Below are positions 25,940-39,800 of a DNA stretch of 64,000 nucleotides, piece by piece; positions within the stretch are counted from its first letter, which is position 1, and each line of letters opens with the position of its first letter. The stretch is taken from NCBI RefSeq assembly GCF_027943255.1, contig NC_072896.1, positions 40,946,501-41,010,500 of the forward strand. Direction: 5' to 3'. The notes under the pieces are model-generated. The model did no database searches and had not been told where the DNA came from. It saw only the letters and a program-made list of their open reading frames with translations. The position numbers were made by a program, and so were the translations under genes. This stretch comes from Anastrepha obliqua. Taxonomy: Eukaryota > Arthropoda > Insecta > Diptera > Tephritidae.

Positions 25940-26190
25940 GTGCGTAGATTCGAGTCTTCGTGCATGAAACACCAAAATGGTAGAAAACGTATTTTCCAAT
26001 ACCGGTAGCTCCTCGGCAGGCAAATCTCATACCGTATGGCTGCCATAAAAAATTTCCTCATAAAAAACAGCATTCGTCCATCAATTTATAGAAAAACATC
26101 ACGACGCAAACCACAAACAGGTGTAGGAGTTCTGCCAAACATCCAAAAAGGGTATAGCGCCAATTATTTATTTATTTTTAAGTAATATAT
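25940..26190 (+). mobile_element. tRNA-SINE copy, diverged
   Basis: Has part of the head (gattcgagtcttcgtgc), the gaaacaccaaaatgg junction, and the body to ggtatagcgccaattattta with an ATTT-type tail. More diverged than other copies. Confidence 0.75.
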
Positions 26191-26739
26191 TTATAAAAAA
26201 ATAATTAACTTTTACTAAACCAGGTTTTTTTCTAAACTAGAGGTTTTTCCAACTCAGTTCTCCATAAAAAATTTTACTTTTCCGTTTGAACACCCAGAAG
26301 GTAGTTTGATACATAAAGGTATTTTCCACTTTTCAGTTATTTTAACTTTTGGCGAATTGATATGTAATATTATACATATGTATATTTTGCCTAAAATATC
26401 GAAAGCATTATTCATAATGTTTCAGTTCTGTTTTTCTAAAACCAAATATTAAATGTCATTGACTGCAAATTACGCTCAAAACTTAGTAATACTTAGAGAA
26501 CCACCGAAATAGGTTTCGGTTTCGCCTGCTTCGGCGAAAAAAGGCCAACATAGGCCGAATGGTAATTTTAATGTGAAAGTAAATTTAATTATGTATCTTC
26601 TAATATATACCTTAGAAATATAGTACAGTTTAAATGAAACATAACTACATTACCAGCACTTTGTTCGAAAACAGACAATACTTACATGTAATTTTTTTTT
26701 TCGTTATACAATTTTCTTTCGCATCGCATTACAGAGTAT

Positions 26740-26898
26740 AGACTCCCTGGTATCATAGCTCGGAAGACAATAATATTGAAAACAATTGCTCTGAAATATA
26801 TAACATATCTACTTTTCCATTGAGTGTGGCTAGTGAGCAACTGTTCAGCGCTGGCAGGCTGAAAATGCCTAGAAGCTCCTGTTTTTACATTACAATAT
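26740..26898 (+). pseudogene. hAT transposase C-terminal scrap
   Basis: The frame from WYHSSEDNN leads to ISTFPLSVASEQLFSAGRLK, which matches the hAT dimerisation motif P.S...SER.FS.AG. Only about 50 codons remain. The surrounding 26190-27330 is AT-rich and otherwise unassigned. Confidence 0.6.
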
Positions 26899-27329
26899 AA
26901 AATTATTCTACTATGAGTTTAAATAACTATGTTTTTGGAAAATGTGCCATTTTCTATGATTTCCACCACCATTTTATCTATGAAAATCTTCAATTTCTTG
27001 AGCAACAAATGTTGTCACAGTTTCTTTGCCGACCAAATCGGCGTTGCATTCTCGTTGCAATCGCGCACCTATAACATGAGCCCTTTTTTTGTCAGCACGA
27101 ATGTTTTCTAAAACTCATCACATATCTTGAAGCAGACTAAACAATTTCTTAAAGAACCCGTCACCTTTAGAAGATTACATACAATTCCAAGAATATGTAA
27201 TGATTTACGAGTAAAATATATTTTATTTAATATTCAGATGCATGAGCGCATCTTCATTAATATCATTAATGAAATATAATATTATTGTTTTTAAACACAT
27301 AGCAGAGTGAAATTTTTGTTAAATTTCTA

Positions 27330-30224
27330 AGTAGTCACCATGACCGTTTATACTGCGCAATTGCTGGCTGTTGGCTTCAGCAGTGCTAAACTTTTGCTTT
27401 ATTTGTTGCGGTACTTTGGTTGTTATCGTAGCGTGTGCCTCGATGCCTGACATTGCGGCACATGGCTCATGGTAAATGGTAGTCAAGTTGAGTTGAGACG
27501 ACTCGTTTGCTAAAGCTTAACATCATAGTCGCGATCGGCGTTCGGTGGTCGGTGTTCGGCGGTTGTTGCTTACCTACTTTCTGGCTGCGTGCACAGTTGG
27601 TTGAATGGTTAGATGGTTGCACGGTTGGATGGTTTGGATGGCAGTCTAGCGAGCTGTTGGCTGCTGTTTTCATTGACGTTGTTTTTGTTTTTGCTTTCAT
27701 TGTTAGCATTATTGCTGGTGGCAGTGATGGGGATGGTGTTGTGTTTGCTGTTTTCATCCCAGAACGCCACTTTCAGATGTGAAGTCGTTCAAGTCGGTAA
27801 ATTGAAGGCGGAACAACAGCAAGGAGCGCAACGGCGGAAAGAGGTTAACACCGGGGAGGCCAAAGTGCGCGCGGGTTCTAAATTATACGCTATGATTGTG
27901 GCAAGGGATGTACAATTTGTGTGTGCGCACGCCAATGCTTTTACATGCGTTTGGTTCTATATTGTTTGAAAAGTTTTTGTGCTTGTGTTTATGTGTACTG
28001 TAAGCTCGACTAAACAGCACTTGGCAGGCAAGCAGTCAGCTTGCGCATCCGTTTGCCGTTTTTGCTGTTAGACTGCATGCAATGTGTTTATGCCCGTGTC
28101 GCCCCGCTTCTGTGTTTGCCACTTGGTTAAGCGTGGGTAGCAATGATGGACCGGGGTGGTCGGGCCTGAGACAGGCAAGTTGATGGCGGATTGTTGAGGT
28201 ACTTGGCTCGTGCGACACCGTCTGTGTACTCGACTCTGCGGGAATACATATGGATGAGCTTTGTGTGCTCAGTAAGTACGAGTTTGTGTGCAAGTATACT
28301 TGCCATGCATACAAGAATGTATGTGTTCAATGCGGACGGCGTGTCGGCTGGCCTCTGTAGTATCTCTGCACGATTATATATGTATAGATGTGTGTTTGCG
28401 GTATAGGTCGTAGCCACTGGCAGTGTGCGCCAGTTACTCACAATTTTCACCGACCCGTCTTTTCATGGCATACCCGGCTTTTGGCCAACCGTCGCCTCAA
28501 CAGCAGTGATGATGGCAACCAGCCTGGTCTTTGGAATGTATTGGCACGTCATGCATCACAGGGAGGGCTCCGTAAGCAAGGGTAGTTTAACAAGACTGTG
28601 TGGATAGGGAGAGGATATAGTATGGGTTGTGTTGGTTGGCCGGCGGAACAGTGAGACAGTGAGACGGTCAATTGAATGGGTTTGTCGGCTCCATTTGGAT
28701 ACGCGTCGGTTTGGTTTGGTCAGGTTGGCTCGTTGATTTCTTTTGGTTTGGGTCGGCTTGGAATTATAAACATATTTACATACATACATATATCTACGCG
28801 TTATACGGATGGTTGACTGGTAGGCGCGACGGTAGTGGCTGAAAGGACAGAATGTCAGGCGTTGAATGGAAAGCGGAGAAATACATTTGAGTACACACGC
28901 CAAGGGAATTCCACCCTGACACCAAGAGCTCAACAAGCATCGGCGGCAAATAACGTAAACGGCAATTTTAGTAATGGAGGAGTTGAGGGCGGGGGAGCCA
29001 AGGGAAAGGTAGTCGAAGACGAAACTTCAGCAGCAATTGCAGAAGCTACCGTGTTATAATGTGTGCATGTAAATGCGTATATACATATGCATACACATAA
29101 CTACATATTTATGTTGGTAAGCATGAATCGCAGGTCCGCAATGTTGACGTTGTTATTTTTTTTTTCTAAACGTCGCTCTGTGATGTGATAAATTTAAACG
29201 GATGTAGATATTTGGCTACGTAGGTATGAAAGTTGTAACTTGTCGAGATGCACGACAGCTTAGCAGTCGGCGCACATTGTATTATTTGTGTTTAAAGTCA
29301 CGGTTGATATTCGCCAAGTGATGCTGTTTGTGGGAGAGCTGGGTTAGTTTAGCAAACAATGTACGAATTGATGCAATTCCATCAGGCATTCTTGGTTTTC
29401 ATGAATATCCAGATCTTATATATTATGAAACGCTAGACTACTTAATGCAACTACATAAGTGTTTTAAAGACTGATCGAATAAGTATATCATTTGAGACAA
29501 TGATTTTTTTTCTTCTAAGTCCATCGAACTTATTTCTCGGTAGTACTCGTGATATAGCTTTACTCATACTTATATGTATATATGTAAATATCTAGTCAAT
29601 CGAGACATTCATCAAACTACGTAACTAATCTTTGTGGTCCTTCTGCAACTTTATAACCAGACATTGTTCGCCACATTCGTCATCATCACCCTGCTTTCCT
29701 TCACCATTGCCAGTTAGTGTCTCCAGTACCTTTGTTGTTGGTGTCAGGTCGTATGTCGATGCCATAGTCGGTGCATCGTCGTGGTTTTGCACGGACTTAA
29801 AATCCCAACGGTTGCCGCCCAAACGCCCCAACGGCACAGCCGCGTGCACACAACTTGCCACAACCAGTCAACCAAGCAACCAACCAACAAACCGGCGAAT
29901 GTTGCCATTACTTGGCGTTGGCGCATGTTGCTACAGCTACTGGTACTGGCATTGCTCGCGCCATTCTTGTTTTAGTTTTTGTTATAGTCGTTTCTGTTGT
30001 TTTGCTGGTGGTTAGCTGACTCCAATCTGCTGCGCTCAGCTCAGCTCAACTCAACTGAACTGAACTGAACTCGAGTCGGCTCGGTATGCGACATGCGGCA
30101 TAGCATGCCACTGTTGTGATTCGCTTCGACACACATGTACTTGTGCATATGTATGTATGCACGAATCGCGTCGTCGCCGTAGTCGTCTGTGCGGCCAGGA
30201 TATTTAGAAAAGCACCAAGGATAA
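27330..30224. other. GC-richer, non-repeat DNA upstream of the repressor gene
   Basis: About 2.9 kb without recognisable TE sequence, noticeably richer in G and C than its surroundings and full of short G/T-rich and C/A-rich words. Open frames here occur on both strands and have low-complexity composition (for example 28556-28936 minus, 29632-30015 plus), so I do not call genes. Position directly before exon 1 suggests proximal regulatory DNA. Confidence 0.4.
30036..30076. repeat. pentanucleotide microsatellite (ctcag/ctcaa/ctgaa)n
   Basis: Tandem five-base units run gctcagctcagctcaactca and then ctgaactgaactgaactcga, an imperfect and partly self-complementary array about 190 bp before the candidate initiator. 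Confidence 0.7.
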
Positions 30225-30798
30225 TGATTCAGTTTTGATTTAAATTCTGTTAGTTCGTCGCTCGACGTCTTGGCGTGTGGACGTTCCGATGCGTTTTCGT
30301 TTCGTTTCGTTCAACTTTGCTCACTTATCGTGGTTTCGCGAAATAGTTCATGTTATCGCAGTGTTGTAAAGCAAGTTAACACCAACACACCTTGTCGTTG
30401 TCACCGTCGCTGACACAGTGGTGGCGGCAGCAGACGTAATTGTCGTTTGTGTCTGGCCTAAATAGGGGCATGGTGTAGATGTACGAAGAGTATTTAATTG
30501 TAGCCTACAAGTTTGTTTAAAGCATACGAGTCAGCGCGCTTTCAATAACATTGTGTTTAACTTGCGACGGTTGCTTGAATTCAATACATATTCGCACGTA
30601 AAATATTGTGTCTGATTGATTTCTGCACGGACTTAAGTCGCAAGGACATGACATCTCTGGATTTATAAGCTAATTTGATTGTGAACAATTGGATATTTTT
30701 TACCACCGTAGCGATCATGTGCAACATAGACCTATCTCGAGCATTTCGTTTCTTTGTTTAGTTACGGATTCGCAAGGATTTTCGGCAAACATGACAAT
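30225..30798 (+). promoter_or_regulatory. candidate Sidpn core promoter and 5' UTR
   Basis: An arthropod initiator match, TTCAGTT, sits at 30228-30234 just before a TE-free, GC-richer stretch with short T/C/G runs (gttagttcgtcgctcgacgt) that resembles fly promoter-proximal DNA. The stretch runs unbroken to the ATG at 30799, giving a putative UTR of about 570 nt. I see no clear TATA box or well-placed DPE. The start site is inferred only. Confidence 0.35.
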
Positions 30799-30847
30799 AT
30801 GACAGCAAAACGCGACAAGGATTATGCTAAAAGTAAAACATCAACTG
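30799..30847 (+). CDS. Sidpn: Sidpn-like exon 1 (first 16 codons)
   Basis: ATG at 30799 (context acaatATG) opens a short coding exon, [16 protein letters not shown] plus one base, followed by the donor G|GTAATA at 30848. Phase 1 exactly fits exon 2, which starts with the two bases GA, giving GGA (Gly) at the junction. The bHLH exon is open upstream of its first Met and meets an acceptor, so an upstream start exon is required. An ATG eight bases earlier hits a stop after two codons. The call rests on phase and donor match, so a different first exon or alternative promoter remains possible. Confidence 0.62.
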
Positions 30848-33800
30848 GTAATAAGAGTTTAGCAATTTGCACTATATTTACAGCATTCAACTATTAAGTA
30901 AATTAAATAAAATAATGTTTAACTAACTATACACATTCCATAGACAACTGAGCAGTTATAGTTTTCTCACGTGTTTACCCTGTGTAGTTATTTCGATCTT
31001 GGGTGCGCAAATGATACTGACATTATAATCCGAGTGTTTACATAAGTTTAAAAAATTTAACTTACAGCTGGGGTATTATGTCGTGGTGCACGTAAAAGTT
31101 ATTTGTAACATCTAAACGGAATGAAGAATCAGCATTTGCGTAATAATAATAAACCAAAAGGTTGAACTCCATCCCGCCCAACCTACACGTACAGTGCGCA
31201 AAACGTACGGATCGTAATTGTTTCGGCGCCGGGCCAAGGTTAGGTTAGGTAGATCGCACATATGTTAGACCAGAAATTGATCCATAGTGATATCAACTGT
31301 TTGTGTGGAGAGTTTAAGAACTTTATGTTTCGTCTTTAATACACAGTTTAGATTACACTGTGTGACAGTGATTTTATACTTTTATGGAGACCTAGTACAA
31401 CTTGTAGGTATAGTAAAACTAAGAAAAATGGTATAGGAGAAATTTCCAATACACCCCCAAAATCTCGTTTTATGGCCATACCGTACCATACCGTACAAAA
31501 CTCCAATAAATATTATGTGTTTATAATGACACTTGTTATCATTTTCATGCTTCGATGCCTACATACCAAATTAGTAAAAAAAAAAAATCTTTAAACTCAC
31601 ACAACTCTATTAATTTTAATTCAAATATAGCTCATTCGACGCAAAATTAAATATACTATAACAGTAGTGTACTAAAAAAAATCCTCAATATCGGATAATA
31701 TCGTAAAAATTATGTCAAAGTTGAAAAAATAGAGAAAAAATAAAAAAATTCCAATTACTTCCGCCTACAGTCTCGTCAGTTGTCATTTCAGAAAAATTGT
31801 CAACACACTGTGTTGTTGTTTTTGTTCTTTCGAACTAAAAAAACAAATTCGAAATCGGATGGAAATTGGTGAAGTTACGAGTGATTCTTCCCATCAACCT
31901 ACTGAAAAACGGTTTTATGGCCATAAAACGATATTTTGGGGGTGTATTGGAAATTTCTCCTATACCATTTTGTTTAGTTTTTCTATAGCCACAAGTTGTG
32001 CTAGGTCTCCATAAAAGTATATTTAATTTTTTTTTTTTTTTTGTCACACAGTGTTATTTAAGTAGGCTGCTAGTTTTTTGTTTTGCCACGCTTTCTAAGG
32101 TTGAAAATGATGCAGAACCTAAGCAGTTTATTCGTTCCGTGCAGTGGTAAAGTAGTTGTGCCCGAGTTCCCCTCTCGTTGACTTCGTTACATCTTGTGCT
32201 TGTATCGTTCTGCACTAGCTTCAGTTTGGTCGCGTACGTTGGAGTGAGACAGGATCCAGTCAGTATCCCCACTACAAGTTTACATTCATTCCTGCGAAGA
32301 GATAAAATATAATTTGTAGACCTCACATTATGTCTACGTAGCATGATTTTCGCGATCCTGCATGAGCTGATTCTTTCCCATATTGTTTCGCGTAAAACTG
32401 TAGGTTCCTCCATTCGTGGAACAACATCGAAAAGCACATCACAAATGGAAGAACAAGATCGGCTAACCGTGGAAGCGCCATTTATATATTATATATATAT
32501 ATATAATTGGCGCGTACACACTTTTTGGGTGTTTGGCCGAGCTCCTCCTCCTATTTGTGGTGTGCGTCTTGATGTTGCTCCACAAATGGAAGGTCCTTCA
32601 GTTTCAAGCCGACTCCGAAGGGCAGATATTTTTATGAGGTTTGCCATTGCCTGCCGAGGGCCGACCGCTGTTAGAAAAATGATTTTATTAATTTTACTTT
32701 CACCGAGATTCGAACCAACGTTCTTTCTGTGAATTCCGAATGGTAATCACGCACCAACCCATTCGGTTACGGCGGCTGCATTTATATATTAGTTTGGGGA
32801 AAAAGAAATCTATTATTTTTTCGGTAGATGGCTGTAAGGGTCGATATATCATAAAGTGTCAATCAAACAATTTGAAGTTTATGCTCGTTGTCAATATTCA
32901 CATGGTACATTTCACACTAAAAAAATTCGTTTGCTGTTTTTTATTTGTTCCATTTAATTGTGAGTTACAAAGTTTTAACCATGGAGGTCAACAAAGAGAA
33001 AATTCGGTACACTTTACACTTTTTCTTTGATAAAGGCGAAAATGCCAGTGAAATCGGGAATGGTGTTTAGGGTGCCGATACTAAAACCGCTATTATGTAT
33101 AATTTTGGTTTCGTCGATTCTGTTCAGGCATTTTTGATGTTAAAGAAAAGTGGATAATGTCGATAAAATCACAGAAATAATCGAAGTTAACCGACATGTT
33201 AGTAGTCGCAGCATCGCCTAGGAGATACAGATCGGCCATAAAACAGTTTTCAACCGTTTTCGTCGGATACACATTTTTTTAAATAACTCTTTGCGTTCTA
33301 TCATAGAGGTAGGAAGAGATCCATGAAGTTCGAGTTTATAAATGAGCAATGGGTGAATGCCTCAAATTTATGGATTTTTTACAGTTCTACCCATCTACGG
33401 CGGTAAAAATTGGAGTAATTTATTTACAAAAAGGAGAATATTAAATTTCCTGCGATGAAAATTCAGAAGTCAATGTAAACCGAAGATAATTGTTAGTCAA
33501 ATGCCTTTGTTAATAACATTTTTTGTAACTTCCCCGTATTTTTACTTTTCTTCTTCAGTATCTGATTTTGAATTTCTTCTTGACAGACATGAAAAATATG
33601 CGCATTATACGAACTTTTCCAAATGAGAAATGTTTTGTCATACATTAATAACAGCTATTTGTGTTTAATAATTTTTTTTTTAATGTTTTCTAAGAATTAC
33701 AATTGCTTACTTAACTGTTTGTAATTGTTGTATTCTTTTACATCCGACTTGCAAAAGAACAGCCGAAATCGGTTTTATCTTGCATTTATGTACATACAGT

Positions 33801-36800
33801 TAGCGGCGGCCATATCAAAATAGGTTGGTGCGAGACTACCATTCGGAAGAGCACAGGTTCAAATATTCGTTCATGTATATTTTTACCATAAAAAAGCTCC
33901 TCACAAAAAAAACCATTTGTCGTTCGGAGTCATCTTAAAACTGTAGATTTCTTCATTCACACATTCAACAAATAGGAGGAGGAGCTCGGTCAAACACCCA
34001 ATAAATGGTGCAAGCGTAATTATATATAAGTAGGTATTTATATGTACTTATATATTGGGTGTTTGACCGAGTACTTTGCTACGGCCGAACACAATGGTAT
34101 ATTTTTATTTTATTATTATTTATTTATTATTTTATATATATTTTTATATATATTTTATTTATATTTTATTTATATTTATTTATTATTTGCTTACCATGTA
34201 ATTCGCTGAGTTTCCTAGTGGTATTTTGCATATATTTCTTCAGTCGTTTTATATTCCTATATCAACAATAAGACGAATACAGGATGAAAAATAATTAAGT
34301 TTTTCTCTAAATTATTATCAATAATACATAAAACATCCTTTCAGTTTGCATATTCGGATCGTAAATTTCTAAAAACTCATTCGGACTATTATTTCCACCA
34401 AAAAAATTACGCATTTTGCGATATGTTGTTCTTAAAGATAAACTATTTTCATTATAAGTTTCGCGTTTTTCTATCGTGTAAATTTATTCACCTGTCTACT
34501 TGACTAATGTCAAAGATGGCATCAAAAAACAGTACTATCCAGGAATTATTCGCTACTAACATCTAGGCGTCACTTTTGTAAGACTATTTATGTACAGTGG
34601 TGGATAATTTTCGTTGGTTTGAAAGTCCATAAATTCTATTCAAAATTGTATTGATACAGTTTTATTTAAATCTTTTTCTAATCACGATTAACTAAGCAAA
34701 AAAACATTTTTTAACATAAATTAACGAAGATATGAGTTAATTAAAAACGCAACGTATCGACCTCTATTTTTGTGTATGTAAACTTTGACCATCACTGTAT
34801 ATCAAGAAATTTTATAAACAGAAATGAAAATCAATAAACCTGTTTTAAAACTGCTAGCTTCTAAAAACTTTTGCTAAAAATGACTCTGCAGGACCGGACG
34901 TCTAGAGGATTACGAGCCCGGGGATACATGTCTCCGTTGTTGACGGCATTTTGCATCATTTTATAAATACTAGGGTCGCAATAAACGTAAACTCTTTATA
35001 ATTTGCCATTAAATATGTAAGTATATGTGGATATACTTCGTCAATAAAGATATCAAGAACTTCGAGTTAATGTCAAAGTATTTGCTAAAATTCACGCAAG
35101 GCTTCGATAGAAAATGATTAACCAACTAGCAGCCCAACCTAATATTCACTCACGCCGACAATTATGTATGTGCAACAAACTGCTGGTATGAGACTAACCG
35201 AAATTGAATGGCGTGACTTATAAAAGAAATTTCACGCCGTGCGCTGATTTTAGGCTGGGACGTAAAGATTTATGTGTTATGCCTTAATACAAGCTTCTTT
35301 TTGTAAGCAGTTTTTCCCTAGTTCTGCCAAAGACTTGGTATGTACAATATATAAATATTTTGATTGCTGAAGTAATAACAGTAACTTAATTAATATAGTA
35401 TTTTGTGGAATCGTGATTTTCATAGTGAAACTTAAAAAATCAAAGAAAAAGTTGTAAAGTCGATACGAAATTGAAATACGTCACTTTTTTATCATATTTC
35501 AATTACTTTCATTTACAGCTAGTCTAGTAGAAGCGCGACCGGCTTCACTTAGAAATTATTTGGCCAATTAAATTCGAATAGCCTAGACCAACGGTGACGT
35601 TAATCGGGATTAACGCGTACACCTTTTTTTTTTTGGGTGTTTGGCCGAGCTTCTCCTTCTATTTGTGGCGTGCACCTTGATGTTGTTCCACAAATGGAGG
35701 GACCTACAGTTTCAAGCCGATTCCGAACAGCAGATATTTTTCATGAGGAGCTTTTTCATAACAGAAATAGACTCGGACGTTTGCCATTGCCGGCCGAGGG
35801 GCGATCGCTACTATATATATATATATATATAATGGTTGTTTTTAGTTCTTCTTGTTCTTCTCTATAAAAGATTCATTATTTTTCATTCAAAATAGATGTA
35901 ACTGTTGTCATCGAGAATTCCCCTAATCCGCTTAATTTATCATAATAAGTCTATTTGTGAATTCGCATTAGTGGCACTTAATTCTAGAGATAATTTTGAA
36001 TTAAGTAATCCCGATTGACGCCATCGCCTGTCTAGGCTACAACAAGCATCCAATGGGCTTTATTATACCAAATATATTAAATAAAATCCACATATAGTCA
36101 TCACCATTAGCTATAATGGCTTCGAATCTTGGAGCCATACTTTGACTTTAATGTTCATTTCTACGCAAGTTGTGGATGTTATTGGCCCCAAATCAGCCGA
36201 ATTTTTCTTGATAACTGACTGTCCATATTTGTTTTCTTTTGAGTTCTTGCTAAACTATTGCCCAAACATCTCCAATAGAGTTGGCATCAGGCGATTATGA
36301 AGGCCAATCCAGCATTCTAAGTTATAGTATTGAATATAGAAATACTGCTACAAATCGCTTTCATACGTGGAACAACGTACGCTTTCTTAATTTCTCTCAA
36401 TACTAACAAATTTCACTTATCGCTTTGAGAAAAGAATGCGCCTATTTAGCAGCATTTAAATTTTTTATAACGAAAATCTAGGTTTGAATTAGCCAGACTG
36501 CATCTATAAACTCAATAGAATCATCAACTGAATTTTTAAGGTACAACAATTTAAAGTGGAAAAAATAACAAAATGCTCATGATTATCCGTTAAGCTCAAT
36601 TTTTAAATATTCCTGTAAAAATATTTAAAGGCACATATGTATCTGAAAGAATATGTAAACACCATACAAAAAATTCTCCGCAATTTGATCTGACAAAATT
36701 TGGCCTTACTGTTGAAAAATTAGGCCGCATAATAGTGCGTCTGACGAAATACACAGATTTAGTTTTAATTTTGTCCGACCGCCAGTCGGCAAAATCAACT

Positions 36801-39800
36801 GTCAGTAAAAAACGTAAACAACTCTTATTCGCAGAAATACGACGGCATCACTCCGCCCGCCCGCTCGCTCAGTGATTTCCTTGTGTTTAAAACATTAGTT
36901 TGGCGGTTCGTTAAACATACCCCTTGATCAAAAAGGTCCCGGAATATATTCAGAAAATTCAAAATACAATTTTATATGATCAAAAGAAAAATATCACAGG
37001 AAGCTACATCAAGTGAATTCGATTGCTGTGTGATGGTATTCGTTTCGTGCTTGGTCAACAATTCAAGGCTAAAATTAGCACTGTGCGATGGTGAGTTATC
37101 ATGGTGAAAGTCCACGTCTTGCTTTTCTTTTTCGGCGAATTGCTTCACATAAACGTCTCATAACACCCAAATAATAGTCCTTATTAACTATCTGACCTTA
37201 TGAGGAAAATCGTGGTGTACAGTACTGCTGTAATCTATAAAAACCGTGAGCATCCCTTTCTTTTTTGACCGAAAATGGCATGGTTATTTCGAAACTGATG
37301 TGTGGATTGCATGTTGTACTCATAAACCTACGTCTCGTCTCCAGTAATGATGCGATTGATGAATGTGGGCTCGGATTTAGCCTTGAAAATCATGTCATTG
37401 GCGATATGAACACGGCCCCTTTTTTGCATTAAATTCAGGTCTTTTGGAACCAATTTTGCAGCAACACGGCGTAAGCAAATGCTCTGAATGGATCCATAAG
37501 CAATGTTCAAGTCCTCTTCCAGCTCTCTAATGGTTAGTTTACAGTTATGGTTCAACTTTTCTTTGTTGATGTTTTCATAAGTTTTTAATGTTGACGGCCT
37601 TCCACTACGTACATCATGCTCGACGGACACACGATCTCTTCTAAAGCGTTCATGCCACTCGTAAATAGATGTCCGTTGTTTTCTTTAGAGTATCATTACC
37701 GAAAGAGTTTCCCAACATTTCTAAGGTTCTCACAGCATTGAATCTATTTTTAGCGCAACATTCAATACAAACTTGCTGTTGCAAATCTATAAAAAATCGA
37801 AAGCACGCGCAGAGGTACATTTACTCAAGACGCCGTAACTCTTACAAATGGCAAGCAGTGGTGATACTATTTTGTTAGGAATAATAATCACAAATGTGGC
37901 AACCCGACAAAAACAAAAGACATAACTCAAATCAGTTGACTTAGGGCGCCACCTGGCGATTGTTTCGGGAACCTTTTGATCAAAGGTTCAGCAATACGGG
38001 TTTCGTTTAATACGAAAGTCCTTTCATCTTTGTCTGCATAAGGTGCAGTCAAATTTAACCAGTAAAGCAATTTTTAAGAATTTGAAAGCATTCGATCAGA
38101 ATGTCAAATATCAGAAAAGTACTGGATTGCAAAACTTATAAGACCTAGCTATCATGGCATGTATTTCAAAAAAGTTACAAAAATAGAAAACTGCAAATTA
38201 TCTGAGATTTTAAGTAGATAACAGCAGAAAGCAGCGTTAATACTCAATGAAATTTTTTCGCGACAGGCGACAAGCGACAGTTGTCAATTAATTCGTGTTG
38301 TGATTCTTTATTGTTCTACTGTATTGCTTGAACCTCTTTGTGGAGAGTTGGACAAACAAGTTGCATGTTGCAAGTACGCAATTAAAAACATGTCCTTTAA
38401 AGTATACCAGTCAATACCAATATAAAATATGAAATAAACATATATATATATACATATATATATGTACATATATAATTGGCGCGTACACCCTTTTTGAGTG
38501 TTTGGCCGAGCTCCTACTCTTATTTCTGGTGCATCTTGGTGGTGTTCCACAAATGGAGGGACCTACAGTTTCAAGCCGACTCCGAACGACAGATATTTTT
38601 ATGAGGAACTTTTTTATGGCAGAAATACACTCGGAGGTTTGCCATTGCCTGCCGAAGGACGACCACTATTAGAAAAAAACTTTTTCTTCATTTTGATGTT
38701 TCGCGGAGATTAGGACTTAATAAAATAAAATATATTGCAAAAAGTATAAATTAAGGGCGGTGAAATAAAAATATTGCAAAAGTTATAAATTATGGACAGT
38801 GTTGCCAAAGTGGAACTTAAAATTCAGTTTAGCCTACGCCGTGCACAAATTTTTAACTACCTAAGCTGGCACTATTTACGTACTTACGTAGCTAAAGTTT
38901 TATCGCCATTATAAAAATGAACAGATCCTGGTGGAAAAAAGTTATTTGAATTATGCCATCATTCCAATTAAGAAAACTGTCGTAAATATGTTTAGTACGA
39001 TGTAGACAAAAAAAGAGTTGTGTGATTTGTTGGTATACTGTTGGTTACGGGAATCCACAACTCAAATTTCAATACCATTGAACCATCTGTTTTGAAAAAT
39101 TTTTCACATCCTTTTCAGTGACTAATATTTGAGCAGGTTCGCAGATATCTCTAGTTGGTACTATTAAAAAATAACAATGCTTGTTTACCGAGGAGACTTC
39201 TCTTCATCATTATTTGGAAGGGTATTTTCCCCCTAGAGTTGTTTCATGTTTACAAATTAAAATCGGTTGGTTTTCCACATTGAAGATAATCATGGGCATT
39301 TAAAAATTTAATACTCCTATACCCATTATTTACTTTTTTATTGCATAAAAGTTAGACCCTATATTTTCCTATAATATTCCCATATTTACAGTTGTAAATA
39401 CTGCCAGAATTAGGTAAGATAACTAAAAAATTTCAAAAAACAGCAAATAAAACAAATACAAATCTTGTTCTGAAATTCTTAGAGAAAACAAAATTTTGGC
39501 CAGCGACCAGGAATACATAGTTTTTAAATGAGATCAAAACTAAAAGTTATCGCTATATGAAATCATAAATCTTTACATATGTAGATACATAAGTATTTAT
39601 GTAAATCGTGCCAGTAAAGGTTAAATGCGTATTCCTGCATCTACGGCAGAGTGGATGCCCATTTGTATGGGGATAATGCACGAGTTAATGCGCATTAAGC
39701 CTGTCCGCACTATGGGACAGTGGCGCCCAAACCGTGTCAAAAACACATTTTGCAAAAGTACAGGTTTAATATTGTAATATTTTTAAAATATATTCATAGT

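Larger units (their letters stand above)
35514..36505 (-). mobile_element. Tc1-like element, copy B, with nested insertions
   Basis: Starts tacagctagtctagtagaag and ends gtttgaattagccagactgc, matching the family at 15252 and 51654. The minus strand near 36200-36330 retains a worn C-terminal stretch (motif of the type [13 protein letters not shown]). Interrupted by the TIR element at 35581-36037. Confidence 0.75.

Noticed and set aside
28556..28936. 126-codon minus-strand open frame
   Set aside because: Repetitive Thr/Arg/Asn-rich product derived from short GT-rich repeats; no coding evidence.
29632..30015. 127-codon plus-strand open frame before the gene
   Set aside because: Overlaps three other frames on both strands, has no domain, and falls in GC-rich promoter-proximal DNA.
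31240..31252. Telomere-like or origin-like aggttaggttaggt words
   Set aside because: Short and scattered, also at 1462 and 17810; typical of LINE 3' ends in flies rather than telomeric arrays.
32343..32732. 129-codon plus-strand open frame
   Set aside because: Runs across LINE tail, a SINE scrap and a SINE in antisense; an accident of repeats.
34088..34271. 70-codon plus-strand frame
   Set aside because: Made of TTTAT repeats encoding Ile/Tyr/Leu/Phe; not a gene.
35637..35867. Recurrent open frame beginning MFGRAS/MAELLL seen at several places
   Set aside because: It is the antisense of the SINE body, which happens to be open; the same frame appears at each minus-strand SINE copy.
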